A DNA stretch of 64,000 nucleotides. Origin: Casuarina equisetifolia (lineage: Eukaryota > Streptophyta > Magnoliopsida > Fagales > Casuarinaceae). How positions within the stretch are numbered: the stretch's first letter is position 1; the number at the start of each line of letters is the position of its first letter. The stretch spans positions 11,973,501-12,037,500 of the forward strand of contig CM052361.1 in assembly GCA_028551475.1 (NCBI GenBank), in the 5' to 3' direction. Positions 21,542-33,900 of the stretch are shown in pieces. Made by a program: the position numbers and the translations under genes. Below the pieces are notes generated by a model, which was not told the DNA's origin, made no database searches, and saw only the letters and a list, made by a program, of their open reading frames with translations.

Positions 21542-24500
21542 AATTTGGTGACACCCTTGTTGCCTCCAAGTAACAATCAATGAGATCTTTGAACTACCAA
21601 AGATCATCCTTGAACTCTCACATTACTTTACTTTCTAGCAATCCCTTCTACTTAATCAAGAATTGTTACCATGATGAACTCTTGTGTTCCGATAAATATG
21701 ATCAACTAGGATTGCCTCAGCTTTTTTCTCAAATGAGGTCATCATTGTTGGAGGAACCTTCATTGGCTTACTCCACTTTGAATCTCCTTTATTTTTATAA
21801 AATAGCTTCAACATATTAATTTGGAAACCCATATGGATCTTGAGGTTAAGTGGGAGGTCTAACCGATAAGCCATTTTCCTAACTTTCCCCATAATCTCAA
21901 ATGGACTTTCATATTTGTGAACCAACCCTTTATGAAGGAGACAATAAGTTTTATACTAGTTAAAGAAGTATTTCACCAATACTTGATCTCTAATGTTGTA
22001 GTCAGCTAGACTTATCTTCTTATCGACCTATCTTTTCATTCTCTTTATTACTTTATTCTAGTAAGACCTCACGACTTCAACATTTTTCTCCCATAATTTA
22101 ACCATGTTAAAGGCACTAGGGCACTAACCTAAATGCTTAGTTTCCAAGGCTAAAGGAGTCAACAATTATTGCCTTTTCACCATCCCAAATGGAATTTTGT
22201 TCATTGATTCACTCCTCCAAAGATTGTAGGAGAACAAGCCATATCCATCAGTTTCACTTAATTTTTCTAATCTCACTCATAAAATGCCTTAGATATAACT
22301 CCATAAGACTATTCATCCTTTCTATTTGCCCATATGTCTGGGGATGGAAGCTCATAGAGAACTGTAATTCTAAGTCTAGTAACTTAAAAAGCTCTTTCCA
22401 TAGTCAACCTATGAAACATATATCTCTATCATTAGTAATGCCCCATGGTAATTTCAAGTACTTTACCACATGCTTAAAAAGAGCTAAAGAATGACTTCCA
22501 CTAGACACTCCATCAAGGCCAATATGAAAGTGGCATACTTTGAAAGCCAGTCCACCACCACTAAAATAGGACCTTACCTGTCAACCTTTGGCAACCTAAT
22601 AATAAAGTCCATAGAGACACTTTCCTATGGATGACTAAGAATCGGTAAGGGTTCTAGTAAGCCACCTAAGGGTTTCCTTCTAGTTTATGTTGTTAATAGA
22701 TGAGGCAAGTTTTAACAAATAATTCTACCTCATCCTTCCTGCCAGGCCAAAAGTATGAGGCTTCCATAAAAGCTTATGTCCTCCATTGTCTAGAATGACC
22801 TACCCATTTACTATCATGGTATTCACTTATAAGCTTACAATGAAGGTTTTCCCACTTTGGCATGTATAAACACCTCTTCTTTGTGTAGAGCAACTCATTT
22901 TCCAACCAGAATTGCTTCGTTTTGCCCTCCTTCACAAGTTGTTCCAGCTACTTAGCTACAAAATCTTGAGACATCCCTTTTCATATTAGTTGTACTATAT
23001 CCTCCATAGCTAGACTTATAATAGTTAATCTGACTTTTCTACTAAGGGCATCAATCACCATGTTTTCCTCATAAGCTTGTACTCCATTAAGTAGACAAAT
23101 TTAGCAAGAAAAACCTGCCATATATCTTGCTTTGTTAACCAACTTCTTCTGTGTTTGGAACTAGCTTGACCACTTTATTTATTTGAATTAAGAATACTGC
23201 AAGTGTACAGTGAAGGAGAAAGAGATGACAACCATAATTCATTGTCTATGTTTGGAAGTAGCTTGACAGTTTTATTTATTTGAATTAAGAATCATGAGCC
23301 AAGTAAGTGATGCCAAGTTCATAGACAATGAATTATGGTTGTCATCTCTTTCTCCTTCACTATATACTTGCACTCTGTTTCATTCAATTTTTGACTTTCA
23401 AAGGCAATGGGATGTTATTCCTACATTAATACACCTCTAGTAACAAAATCAAAAGCGTTTATATGTACCTCAAATGGTTTTGTGAAGTTAGGTAGTGCCA
23501 ACATTGGTTCCTTTATAATCGCACCCTCTAAATTATCAAAAGCATCTTGACTTTCCTTGGTCCATTCCTAAGTCTTGGATTTCTTTAGTTACTTGGTCAA
23601 AGGTATGGCCTTTGTTGAATATCCCACAATAAATCGTCTATAACAATTCACAAGACCATGGAAAAATATCAATTTTGTTACCTTGGAAGGAGCTTCCCAC
23701 TCTTGGATTACCTTCACTTTGGCTCCATATATTCTGAATATCCCTTACTTGATCACATGTCTAAGGAAATCAACTTCTTCCCAAGCAAAGAAACATTTCT
23801 CCTCATTCAGGTATAACTTATTCTCCTATATCACTTTGAACAATGTCTTTAAGTGCTTGACATGTTTTTCTAATGAGTTGTACTACACTATGATGTCATC
23901 TAGATATATCACCATAAACTTGTCTAAGTAAGGGTGGAGCAAGTTGTTCATCAAGGTACAAAATGTTATTGAGGTGTTGGTTAAGCCAAAAGGCATGAAC
24001 AACCATTCAAAGAAGTTGTATCGTGTCATGCATGTTATTTTTGGCTCATCTCCAATAACAATTTGAATTTGGTGGTATCCTAATGTTAAATCCACCTTTA
24101 TAAAATAATAAGCATTGCCCAACATGTCAAACAAATATGCTATTAAAGGAATAAGGTATTTTTTTATGGTCACGTTGTTCAACGCACGATAATCAATGCA
24201 TAACTACATCGATCCATCATTTTTTGCCTAAAAGAGCATAAGAGTTCCATTTAGGGCCTTCAAAGGTTAAATGTAGCTCACATCAAGCAATCTTTCAATT
24301 ATATCCTGAGTTTTTCTAGCTTAGGTAGGGAAATTCTATAAAGGGCCTTCTTAGGAGGCTTCATTCCTAGTTCCAACACAATGACATGATCAACTTCCCT
24401 CCTAAGAGATAGTTACTTTAGCATTTTCAAAGTCCATCACATCTTTATTCTTTTCAAGAAACTTATGAATAACTTGGGGAAGATTGTCTTCCTTCACACT

Positions 24501-25872
24501 ATCCTCATTTTTTAACACAACAAGGAATGTCTCTTTGCCTTTTCATACTCCTTTCTTCAACTACATGGTGAAAAAGCTTATCGTGTTGGACCCATGACCT
24601 TTGTAGGGACCATGCAAGACAAATCACCTACAAATATACATAGGAAACTATGTGTGGGAAAAGAAAAGGCACTAATTGGATGGAGAAAGTTTAACTTAAG
24701 GAAAAAATTGTAGTTGTCCATAGCTACCATTATAAGGTCTACCTTCTCTCTTCATTTGCCTATGTGCAAGTATACTCCTTGGGTAACTACAACCACTAGC
24801 CACAGGGTATTGTTTGCTATCTTCAATGATTCAATATCTTTCTTTATTGAGAAACCTAATTTCTTGGCTTTTCCAATAGTAATGAAGTTGTAGGTTGCAG
24901 CCAAGTCCACCATAGCTTTGATTTTTTTATTGTTAACTACACACTCTACATATATAAGAGATCTCGCAATTAGTCTAAGGACCTTACCCTTTATAAAGTT
25001 AAACATCTAGAAGGCCTCCAAGTAACCATCCTCCACTAGTGTTTTTTCTTGAACTGTCTTTTGCTCCATAGCATTTAATAATCCTTTCTTTGGGTAATCT
25101 TTCATATAATGTGGGCCTCTACAAATGAAGGAAGAAAGATTATCTTTCATCTTTTCACCATCATGATTCAAAGGTGGTCTAATACCTCCACTCTGGTTGA
25201 ATGAGGCTCCATTTTGATTGAATGAAGGTCGATTCCTTCCTTCTCTTCCTAAATTGTTAGTTTGGGTAGGTGGTTAAAATGAGACATCCCTCCACCTACA
25301 ATTTGCCAAAGATTCAATAAATGAGATAACTTGACTTAACTTAGTTACCTTATGCTTCTCGATTTTGTCTTTCACCTACTTTTGGAGCCCACTCACAAAG
25401 AAGAACAATAGGTCTTCTTGGGCAAATCCTTAAGATACAATGTTGCATTAGTAAATACTCACACATAAGCTTTCAAGGTAGTCATATACCTCAACTCCCT
25501 TAGCATCCCGTGAGCCCTCTAATCCATGCCATTATACATTAGCATTTTAAGTAAGATAATATGAGGTAGTTTATACCTTATCAAACTCATAAAAAATGTA
25601 AGCCATATTAAAAATATTGTTCCATATGCCACGAGAAGTCTTCTACTTCTACTACATCTCATTTCCCACCATGTCTCCATAAGCAATAGCATAAACAACA
25701 AGTTTGTCTTGGAGTTTCTCCATAACGCCTTCTAACTTAACTACCATTCTTCAGTGTGAAAAATGTAACTCTCTAGCATGCTAAATCTCTCCTCCATGGT
25801 CACCACGGGGTCAACTTTCTTTCTCTTCCCTTGCTTCTTAGGTTGAGTTTTTGCCATACCTTTGCTTGCCAT
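21542..25872 (-). pseudogene. Gypsy gag-pol relic
   Basis: The gag start is MASKGMAKTQPKKQGK at 25872. Retropepsin with VDLAATYNFI (a changed DSGATHNFI) lies in 24752-25006. Reverse transcriptase lies at 23883-24182, with DLTLGYHQIQI, MPFGLTN and the catalytic YLDD. RNase H is at about 23150-23400 and is disrupted by a fold-back. Integrase zinc-finger traces lie near 22740-22800, and a tail with PFEIMGKVRKMAYRLDLP is at 21656-21925. Stops and shifts separate all pieces. The RT catalytic motif itself is intact but the protease active-site Ser-Gly is lost. Confidence 0.8.
23152..23371. repeat. Fold-back: 52-bp inverted arms plus 44-bp direct repeat
   Basis: Arms 23199-23250 and 23320-23371 are reverse complements at 50 of 52 positions around a 69-bp loop. 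In addition 23152-23195 and 23249-23292 are direct repeats (about 41 of 44). The right arm with its loop matches the expected minus-strand RNase H coding sequence (IVKEKEMTTIIHCL). The left arm is therefore a local inverted copy that disrupted the gypsy RNase H. Confidence 0.85.
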
Positions 25873-25916
25873 TTCAATAGTTTAGTCTGCTTTAAAAGTC
25901 AAACTTTGATAGTACT

Positions 25917-26533
25917 TGTAATGGACTTGGAGAGAAATATGTTCAGCACCTAGTTTGTAGCTAGAAATTAAGTCAACTTTTAACCAAGATCACTCTAAAG
26001 AACTAACTTTAGAGAGAAAATCGGGAAAGTTGATGAACAATGGGAGTGTTTAGAGTAAGAAGAGTTCAAGTGAATTGAATAAGAAAGGAACTGAAAGGTT
26101 CCCTTCATATAAGTATTTGTCTTCTCTTAAGAATTCAATATTACATCAGTTACACATTTATGAAACAATCATAAATGTATGAATGTTACTTAGAATTTGA
26201 ATTAAGTTAATGAAATTAAGACACTTATAATCATAAGTATGGAATCATAATAATAATCTTATTCAATATCATGGTCGTTATAGTTATAAGTAGTCAAGTA
26301 ACATTTCCCTCATTGAAAGATTCGTTACATTCTAGAACATTCAAACATAACGAATAGAAAAAGAGATTACAATGGACACCACCCAAGTGGATGACCCAAT
26401 AATAAGGAAAACTAGGTGAGTTGGACTGTACTTGCTAGTTCAGTTCGTCAACCTGTATTGTTAGTCCGACACATAGAAGTCTAATTCGTACTCACTTGGC
26501 CAGCCTGTCGACTCGTACTACTAGTCTAAAACA
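25917..26533 (-). repeat. Gypsy 5' LTR (right copy)
   Basis: 617 bp, pairs with 20893-21528. The decayed PBS lies immediately to its left (about 25903-25914, minus strand). Confidence 0.8.
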
Positions 26534-26684
26534 ATAGGCTTTAAGGTAAGGTAGGGGTAGAAATGAAATATAGAAAAAAAAAAAAAAAGGCTAAGCATAC
26601 TTTAGGCTCGTTTATGATGGCTAGAAAAGAAATTTTTTTGTATAAGCAGTTTGAAGTCTTAAGGAAAGAGAAGCTCAGGTTTTA

Positions 26685-26899
26685 TGTAAGAAAGAGAAAT
26701 ATAGAGAGGGTGACAGTGATAAGCCAATGAAAGTGTAAATAATGTTATATTCTAATATGCTCAAATATGCATGTAGCAAACTTCTAGTCCTAATATAAGA
26801 AAAGAAAGTAATCAATATATTCAATACTAGAAAAATATTCACAAAATAATCCTAGCACTAATTCTAAAACATATCCTTACTACCTTATATACATCAACA
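26685..26899 (-). repeat. Copia 5' LTR (right copy)
   Basis: 215 bp, TG...CA on the plus strand, similar to 15976-16207. It marks the outer right edge of the split Copia element. Confidence 0.72.
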
Positions 26900-27469
26900 A
26901 ACACTATATTTTGAAAATGTTAAAACTCACAATGTTCCTTTATAAATTTTACATGATACACATAGAATTAACATTGAATACAATTTCAAAGGTTTCCCAC
27001 AAAGCCTAATTTCTCCCTTTTACTTCTATGTAGTCCAAACTTGGGACCAAGTAAGAATTGGTAGATTCAGTCAATTTGTGTAGTTGTTCAATTTCTATTG
27101 TTCAAATCCAAGTATTGAATTTTTTCTTAAAGTAGCTTTCTCTCTCTTTTCTCTACTACATAAATTAACATCATGGGCAATAAAGTGTAAGTGGTTTGGT
27201 TAAAAAGAGGCATTAATCCCTTCAAAGTTCGAGTTTATATTTTTCTGCTATGTATCATATCAATAAATACGAAACCGTATACATGCCGACAACGACGAGC
27301 TGAAAAGTGACGTCATGTGGTACAGGAAGTAAAATTGAAATAAAATGGGGTGATTTTAGAAACGTGATGGTATGCCACACTAATTCCATCCTTCCGAAAC
27401 GGCATCAGCTTCCCCTAAAACCCTTGAGCTCTGCAGTGCACCAAGCATCTGCAAGACCTTATCGAGAAA
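26900..27469. other. Upstream region of the RRM-like gene
   Basis: AT-rich DNA without a recognisable gene. The portion nearest 27470 should contain the promoter and 5' untranslated region of the following gene. An ORF from 27307 overlaps that gene in another frame and is not considered real. Confidence 0.45.
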
Positions 27470-29654
27470 ATGTCGAAGCTCAATCTTATCAGAACCGCGC
27501 TGAGATCGAACTTTACGGTCAGGCAGGTAGGGGCAAGCCATGGACGCCAATTGCTTCTTTGCAAATCGGAGCAGCAGAGACTGTTATCGACCGAACCGGA
27601 GCAGCCTCCCTGGGCCCCGGAGATTAATCTGTTTCTTCGAACCTCAGAGAAAGGTGCTCTATAGTGTATTTCGAGTTTGATTTGGGGGTCTCAAAGTTTT
27701 ATTCTGGTAACCATACTCGTATGTCGTTTGGTTTAGAGGGGTTTTAGGATTTAAGTTGAGATCGTTTGTGGGTCTGTTTGTTTGCTGAGAAAGTGTGGGG
27801 AATGAGCAATTGACATAAATTAGCGTATTTTTTTCTACTATCTTTCAATTATATCAGGTTTGGTCTACGGGAAGTTGTTTGGAGTAACAAGTCAGACACT
27901 GAAGACAGACGTTCTCAACTTGCTTGAGGGGTGCGAGTTGACTCTGCATGATCTGAAAGTCGAGTACAACCGCATTTTCAATCCGATGGGAGTGTAATGC
28001 TCTCTTCAACTTCAACTTGCTTTTAGAAAGTTTTATCTATGTTTCGGCGTTCAACTCTGAATAGAATCAACTTTATTGTCCCTTATCGCATGTTCCCTGT
28101 TGGACTTGTCAATGGTTCCCGTCCCTGATCAAAATCATTGGTTTTTATGGTCTCCAATGGCAACATTTGGTGCATTCCACTTCTTTCTTTACCCAGCTGG
28201 ATTTCACATCGAATGGATTAGATACTAGCACATTTTTGTTTTTTATATTCGGATCTTTATTTTTTCATAAGAAGTTTGTTGCTGTGATCAGGATGGTGCA
28301 ATTTCCTTCTCAGGATGCCTTTGATCGAGCAATTAGAGTAATCAATAAGAAGGGTCGGTTGCACAGATTGGAGAGGGTAATTCCATGATAGTACCTATAC
28401 CAAGATCTGATTTATCAGGTTGCTTTATTATGCAAACATCTATAAGGATGATGTTGTTTGTCTCTTGACTATCAGGTTAATCGTTCTCAGTGGGAGTCAC
28501 TTGTACCCTATAATGGAAAAACTGTAAGCCAAAATTCTCCCTCATATGTTTCTTATCCTTGTTTAAACTTCTGAACTTTAGCATTTTGGCATACTAGTAT
28601 TTTCAAAGTTCAATCTTGTTTAGTCAAGCAATAGAATTCACTTGTCGTAGAACATAGAGAGTCAGATTATTAGGACTCAAAGCTCTTTTTACTCTGCATA
28701 GGGGTTATACTTGCCCTGTGGATTCCATTTTGAGAGCAGATAAATTACTGGTACATGGATTCATGATAATTAAAGTATCAGTTCTGATTTGGGTTCACAT
28801 TTCAAATGACTGTTTCGACTAGTTTGCTTGATGAACTCAAACACAGCTGATCTCTCGCACCTGAGGGAAAGTAAATATGCTGGGTTGTTAATTCAGGGAA
28901 CTATTTGGAACATTGGACCAACACAAATCAAAGGATATTTACCACCCAGCTTTGCCTCTTTGTTGTGTAGTATATTGAAAATTTAGTGTAAAGGATGCTT
29001 GCGCTGTAGTGGAATTTGTTTCTCTGCTGCTGTCTAGATGTAGCTAGTCGGTGATTGTTGCCTTCACTCTAAACCTGGAGGCTGTCTCTGCAAAGATCTT
29101 TCAACTTTGCATATTGAGTTCTTTGTCTTAAATATATTCGACAATGATATTGAATATTGATAGTACTATCAGTACCCAAATCTTTTTGAAATCAATGTGA
29201 TATTTGCTTTTGACGGTAAACCCTTTAGGATTTGAAGACTCCTGGGTGAAGAATGTAGGGACTCTTTCTAATATTTGCATCAATGGATATCCCCAGCATA
29301 GATAAAGATGTTAACTTAGGCTTCCTCTTTCGGTCAGGTTTTACTGCGTGGACTGCCAATAAGTGCTACTGCTAATGATGTGGAGCGGTTCCTGACTGGT
29401 TTTGAGTACCTTCCATCGCTTGAAATATTTTTTAGGTTCATCCCTTGTACTTTTAACAGAGTTGGACCGTCTTACTTGTTCCTTCTGATAATTAAGTGAA
29501 TCCCTTGTTATACTACTGCAGAGCTGGATTCCCGGATGCCATTAAGATGGCAACAGTACGCTTTCCTTCACAGACCGGGGCAATGAATTTATTCATCAAG
29601 AAGAACAGAAGCTTCTGTCTAAATAATCAAGTCTTGGTGCGGGTTCTCCAGTAA
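27470..29654 (+). CDS. RRM-like nucleic-acid-binding protein, six exons
   Basis: Exons 27470-27653, 27858-27993, 28292-28376, 28476-28523, 29338-29435 and 29522-29654 join to 227 codons plus stop, with GT-AG introns and consistent phases. The protein begins with a basic, Arg/Ser-rich segment typical of mitochondrial or plastid presequences. The middle contains VQFPSQDAFDRAIRVINKKG. The C-terminal exons encode an RRM-like fold: VLLRGLPISATANDVERFL (beta1-alpha1), LPSLEIFF, then ATVRFPSQTGAMNLFIKKN and NNQVLVRVLQ (last strand). It resembles a conserved plant protein of undefined function annotated only as nucleic-acid binding; no symbol is assigned. The exon-2 donor (GTAATG) was chosen because it gives an in-frame join to exon 3. 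A shortened copy of the last exon and 3' flank lies at 44878-45546. Confidence 0.82.
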
Positions 29655-30920
29655 TAGTTGAGGGTACCTTCTCTGGCTTTCATATCTTGAGCGAGGGTTG
29701 AATTTTTAGTTCTGTTTGAACTTACAGTGATTACGCGCCTCAACATAGTTAGGAAATTTCCAATTTTATAAGAGGCATTGTTATGGCTTGTGGAATTCAA
29801 TTTTAATGTCTTGGAACCATCTTGCTCTTATTCGTGTTTCGTTGGTTAACAAAATGAGAACAAGCGTTTTTCCTTTCTCTACAACTTAATCACACTCTGC
29901 AAAGTGAGTTGAAATGCAGGCAATCATTTAAGTCTTGTTGTATGTACGATTTGATTCTGTCATGGAACATATGGTGTAGATGTAGATAATTTAGGCATGC
30001 CTCTGAATATAAAATAGCAAAAAAACTTAGGCGCTTACGAATATGATGTAGATGATTTCTGCTCTATCCATAAGTTTCTCTTAGAGTTTATGGAGCAATG
30101 GCATTTTATCTTTCATCTTCGCAATTTTCTCAATATCTACTATGATTCAAATGTAGTCCCCCTTTTTTGCCATAATATATTCCAGAATTTAAAAGCTCCG
30201 CTGTATCTTTTGTTGTAAACCATGTCTTAAGGCATATTTGAGCCTTGAAAATTTATTCAGGAGAAAAATGGGATCATTGTTTCTGCGTGATCTCTTCTAC
30301 TGGCTTTTTTCTTTTTAGGAACTACTGCACTCCTGACAATCAATTGAATTGAATCTATAGATGTGTACAGCGCACGAGGGGGACTAACAGATGCTTCGCT
30401 TTCTTAGTGTTATTTGCGGCCTGTATTTCAGGTACTAAAGCAGGTTGTTTGAAATAATTTTGTTGTGAATTCGGCGGTGCTGTAGAGATTGGGCTTCAGT
30501 TAAGCAATGAAAAGACAACTTAAATGCTTCAGTTTTATGGCGACTGGAATCTTCAATGTTTTAAGTCAAATGCCGATCGAAAAGTGGAAGTGACAAGCTC
30601 TTGAAGCAAAGGCTAATTGCTTCTGATTGTTCAAAGAGTGATCCTGCCGCCAGACCATGCAACAACATAGTAGAATTCTTGACCGACCTGAATCTCACGC
30701 CACTCTGAATGATTAATTCATCGTTTAGAATTGATGAAAACAAAATAGTGTAGTCACATCCTTTATGAAGTGATTCCATCTTATTGCAGTACCCTAGCAC
30801 GCTACAAATTATACTTACACAGTCTAACAATAAAATCAAACTTTGTCAACTCTCTTATAAGGTTCCTTAACCAAATTGCTTGAATAAATGTCTTATATTA
30901 TGTCATAAATTCTGTGTGCA
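29655..30920. other. 3' flank of RRM-like gene, duplicated elsewhere
   Basis: No further coding sequence is recognised. Large parts of this flank (30190-30318, 30411-30530, 30570-30797) reappear in the same order and orientation at 44963-45546. The ORF on the minus strand at 30561-30839 has no recognisable similarity. Confidence 0.6.
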
Positions 30921-30929
30921 CGGTTGAAT

Positions 30930-33900
30930 ATCACATATAAGCTACCTTATGACCGTTGGTGCCTTACAAAGATACCTCAAGCTTTTTCACACTTCTCCAT
31001 GATACTGCCTAGCTAACATAAAAAAATTATCCAGATGTAGACTTCCTACTATCCTTGTAGTCTAAAAAGTTGGATTTGTGTACCTTACTAGTTACAAGTT
31101 ATCTATATGTCTATAAATCAACTTGTAATTTTTTGTCCTCTTTAAGTATCTCAAAACCTTTTTTGCAACAACTTAATGATTGTGCCTAAAGTTAGACTAA
31201 TATCTATGAAGAAGAGTTATTACAAAAGCAATGTCAAGTTTAGTGCAAACTTAAGTGTATATGATATGCTCAAGTGCACTAGCATAAAGGATACTTTCTT
31301 TATTAACTCATTCCTAACTTAACTTTTAGGGCATTGCAATAAGTGTAATGTGTTACTTTTAAGAATTGGAACATTTCTAAGTTCGCAATCTTACATATTG
31401 TACCTTTTTAGAACATGACTAAGATACACCCTCTAAGAAAAATCCAATAACTTACAAGAATAGTCTTTATGGATCTCAATGCTTAGGACAAAAATCATCT
31501 CACCAAGATCTTTTACATCTAATTCCTTTGCCAATAATTGCTTTGTTTTATGTAATAACCATTCACATTAAGTATAAGGAAAATTAATTTTCTCCCATTA
31601 ACCTTGGTATATAAATTGATCTTATTGATTCTCCAAAATATCACATTAAGTCACAAAACTATCAAACTTTTTGAGTACCATTAAGTCTATACACAAAAAG
31701 ATTTGCATTATTTATAGCAAAACCCTTAAGTTGTACCATATGAATTTTCTCATCAAGAGTTCCTTTCAAAGATGCAATCTTTACATACATCTGGTGTAAC
31801 TTCATATCACAATGAAATTACCAATGTCATGATTTCTTTAAAAGAGTCTTTCGAAGCCATTAGGGAAAAAGTTTCATTATGAAATGTTTTCCCTTTCTAA
31901 GTAAGTCTTTTGGCTATTAATTTGACTTTAAACCTCTTAATTCTTAGTGTATAATTGCTTTTAACCTTTGACACTCATTTGCAACAAATAGGTTTGCAAC
32001 TTTTAAGTAATTGAATTAGCTCCCAAATACCATTATGTCTCATTAATTACATATCATCTCTCATTGAGTCTAATCTTAAATTTGATTAAAGACTAGAAAT
32101 AACATATGTACAAGTAATTGGATCCATTATAATACCTATGTCATGGTCATATTCTTCCAAATAAATAAAGTGGTTTGAACGAATAGTTGATCTTATCTCC
32201 TTAGTAGATCTATTGAGTAAAACCTCCATAGCTAAATCTTGAACATAAGGAACCTAGTCTTAAGCTATATCAATAACAGGTCAATATACCTTAACATGTC
32301 TAAGTGTAGTTCAATAAGCTCCATATCCATCACATCAACTTCATTAATATTCTATATGGTTTGAGAATAATTATCTTTTTCTCCCATATCAAGTTCTAAG
32401 AACTTTGTCATTTGTGATTCTACAATTCTAGTACATCCATTAAGATTAAAAAATAATGCCATTGAATGATCTAAGTAGAATACAAAAAAAAAAAAAAATT
32501 AAGTAGTTCTTGAGTCCAACTTTTCAAAGTTAGATAGTACAACCTCATTTTTGCAAGACAAAATAATACAACCTTACTTTGTATGATATCCCTAAAATCT
32601 AAAATGGTTTATATTAGGTACACATTTAGTCCACAACTTAAAAGGAGTTAATGGAACAAATTTGATAAGAACAAGATTAAAGATGTAAAGGTTTGTTTTC
32701 AAAGCTTTTCCCATAAAAAACTAAGTAAATTTTCTTATTAACCATGCTCCTCATCATGTTCATAAGGATACACTTATGCTTTTCAATCATACCATTTTGC
32801 TTAGGACTCTTAGACATAGTAACTAACCTATTATTCTAAAATCCTATAAGTATTTAGGCATATTGCCCTTGAAGTTTTCTAACATTACAATGTTTATCAT
32901 AATACTAACCACTTCGGTCAAATCTAACAACCTTAATGCTTTTTCCCAATTATTTCTTGACTTTAATTCAAAAGACCTTGAATTTCTCAAGAGATTTAAA
33001 CTTTTCCTTTATCAAATACTAACAACCATAGCAAGAAAAATCATTTATAAATGATGAAAGAAAAGTCTTTACACCATGTTGCAATATAGGGTCCACTTAT
33101 ATCAATATGTATGACTTCCAATAGGTTAGAACTAAGTGGTTACGAATGAAGTTTGGCAAACTAGTTTAGGTGACTTTCACCTTCATATCTTCCCCCATTT
33201 CCTTTTGGTATTTTGAAACCTTATGGAGACATTAAAAAAAAAAAAAAGCATAGTCCTATTAGGAAAAATCACTATGTGGGCCATTTGGATAACTTGAAAC
33301 TTAGCAAAGTATGTTGGCATCTCCATGTCCTTCTGTAGGATCAATCATGACATCATGCACTAGCTAGTGCAACTATCTTCCTAGCTTCAAGTAAAAGTAT
33401 AGGTCAACTTCCTACATTGCATTTCTTTACATGTCATGTGATCCATATAGCACTTAGGAGCATCACATAGGTATGGCTACCCCTACTAATTGGGAAGTAC
33501 AAGCCAAACACATATGGTTTAAGTATCTTAGGCAACAACATAGCAAAGGCGTTTTGATATATCATAATGGCAACATCATTCTTGCATTTGTTGTCAAGCT
33601 AGACCTAAGCATTAATGTTGATGCCAAAGTTCAAACTTTATATGAAACCTTCAAGATTTGTTTAGAAGAAAACTTGGAACCTTATTTTATAAAAGTAAAC
33701 TTGTACTTTAGTTTAATGTTTGTTACAAAAATGGCAAACACCCTAAAGATTGGACTATGTCATTCGCCAAAATAGTATCTTGATCCTTCCCTATGCTATA
33801 GAATATCCATAAGGAAGGGAATGTAGTGGCGGATTAGTTGGCTACTTATGGGCACATTATACTAGCTACATAGGTGTTTCATCAACCAAGATCTTTGCCT

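Larger units (their letters stand above)
20893..26533 (-). mobile_element. Ty3/gypsy element, minus strand, nested in Copia
   Basis: A 5.64-kb element with LTRs at 20893-21528 (3') and 25917-26533 (5'). It inserted between the gag and the 5' LTR of the surrounding Copia element. On the minus strand a decayed PBS (TACTATCAAAG, just inside the 5' LTR) precedes a gag starting near 25872. Protease, RT, RNase H and integrase pieces follow in gypsy order, and a purine tract (minus, 21541-21529) borders the 3' LTR. The flanking pentamers CTAAG and ATAGG match at three of five bases, consistent with an old duplication but not proof of it. Confidence 0.82.
15976..26899 (-). mobile_element. Ty1/Copia element, minus strand, split by a nested gypsy
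   Basis: Diverged direct repeats at 15976-16207 and 26685-26899 act as 3' and 5' LTRs of a minus-strand element. Subtracting the nested gypsy (20893-26533) leaves about 5.3 kb, a normal Copia size. The internal order on the minus strand is gag (around 20830-20450), pre-integrase (around 19400-19210), a heavily decayed integrase/reverse transcriptase stretch, and RNase H (16780-16350). A decayed PBS-like run TAAAACCTGAGC (minus, 26684-26673) borders the 5' LTR. No matching target duplication is preserved. All coding sequence is broken. Confidence 0.8.

Noticed and set aside
33473..33775. A 100-codon plus-strand ORF that could be called a gene
   Set aside because: Its sequence matches a decayed LINE RNase H with a changed catalytic residue and a stop before the conserved end; it is a relic.
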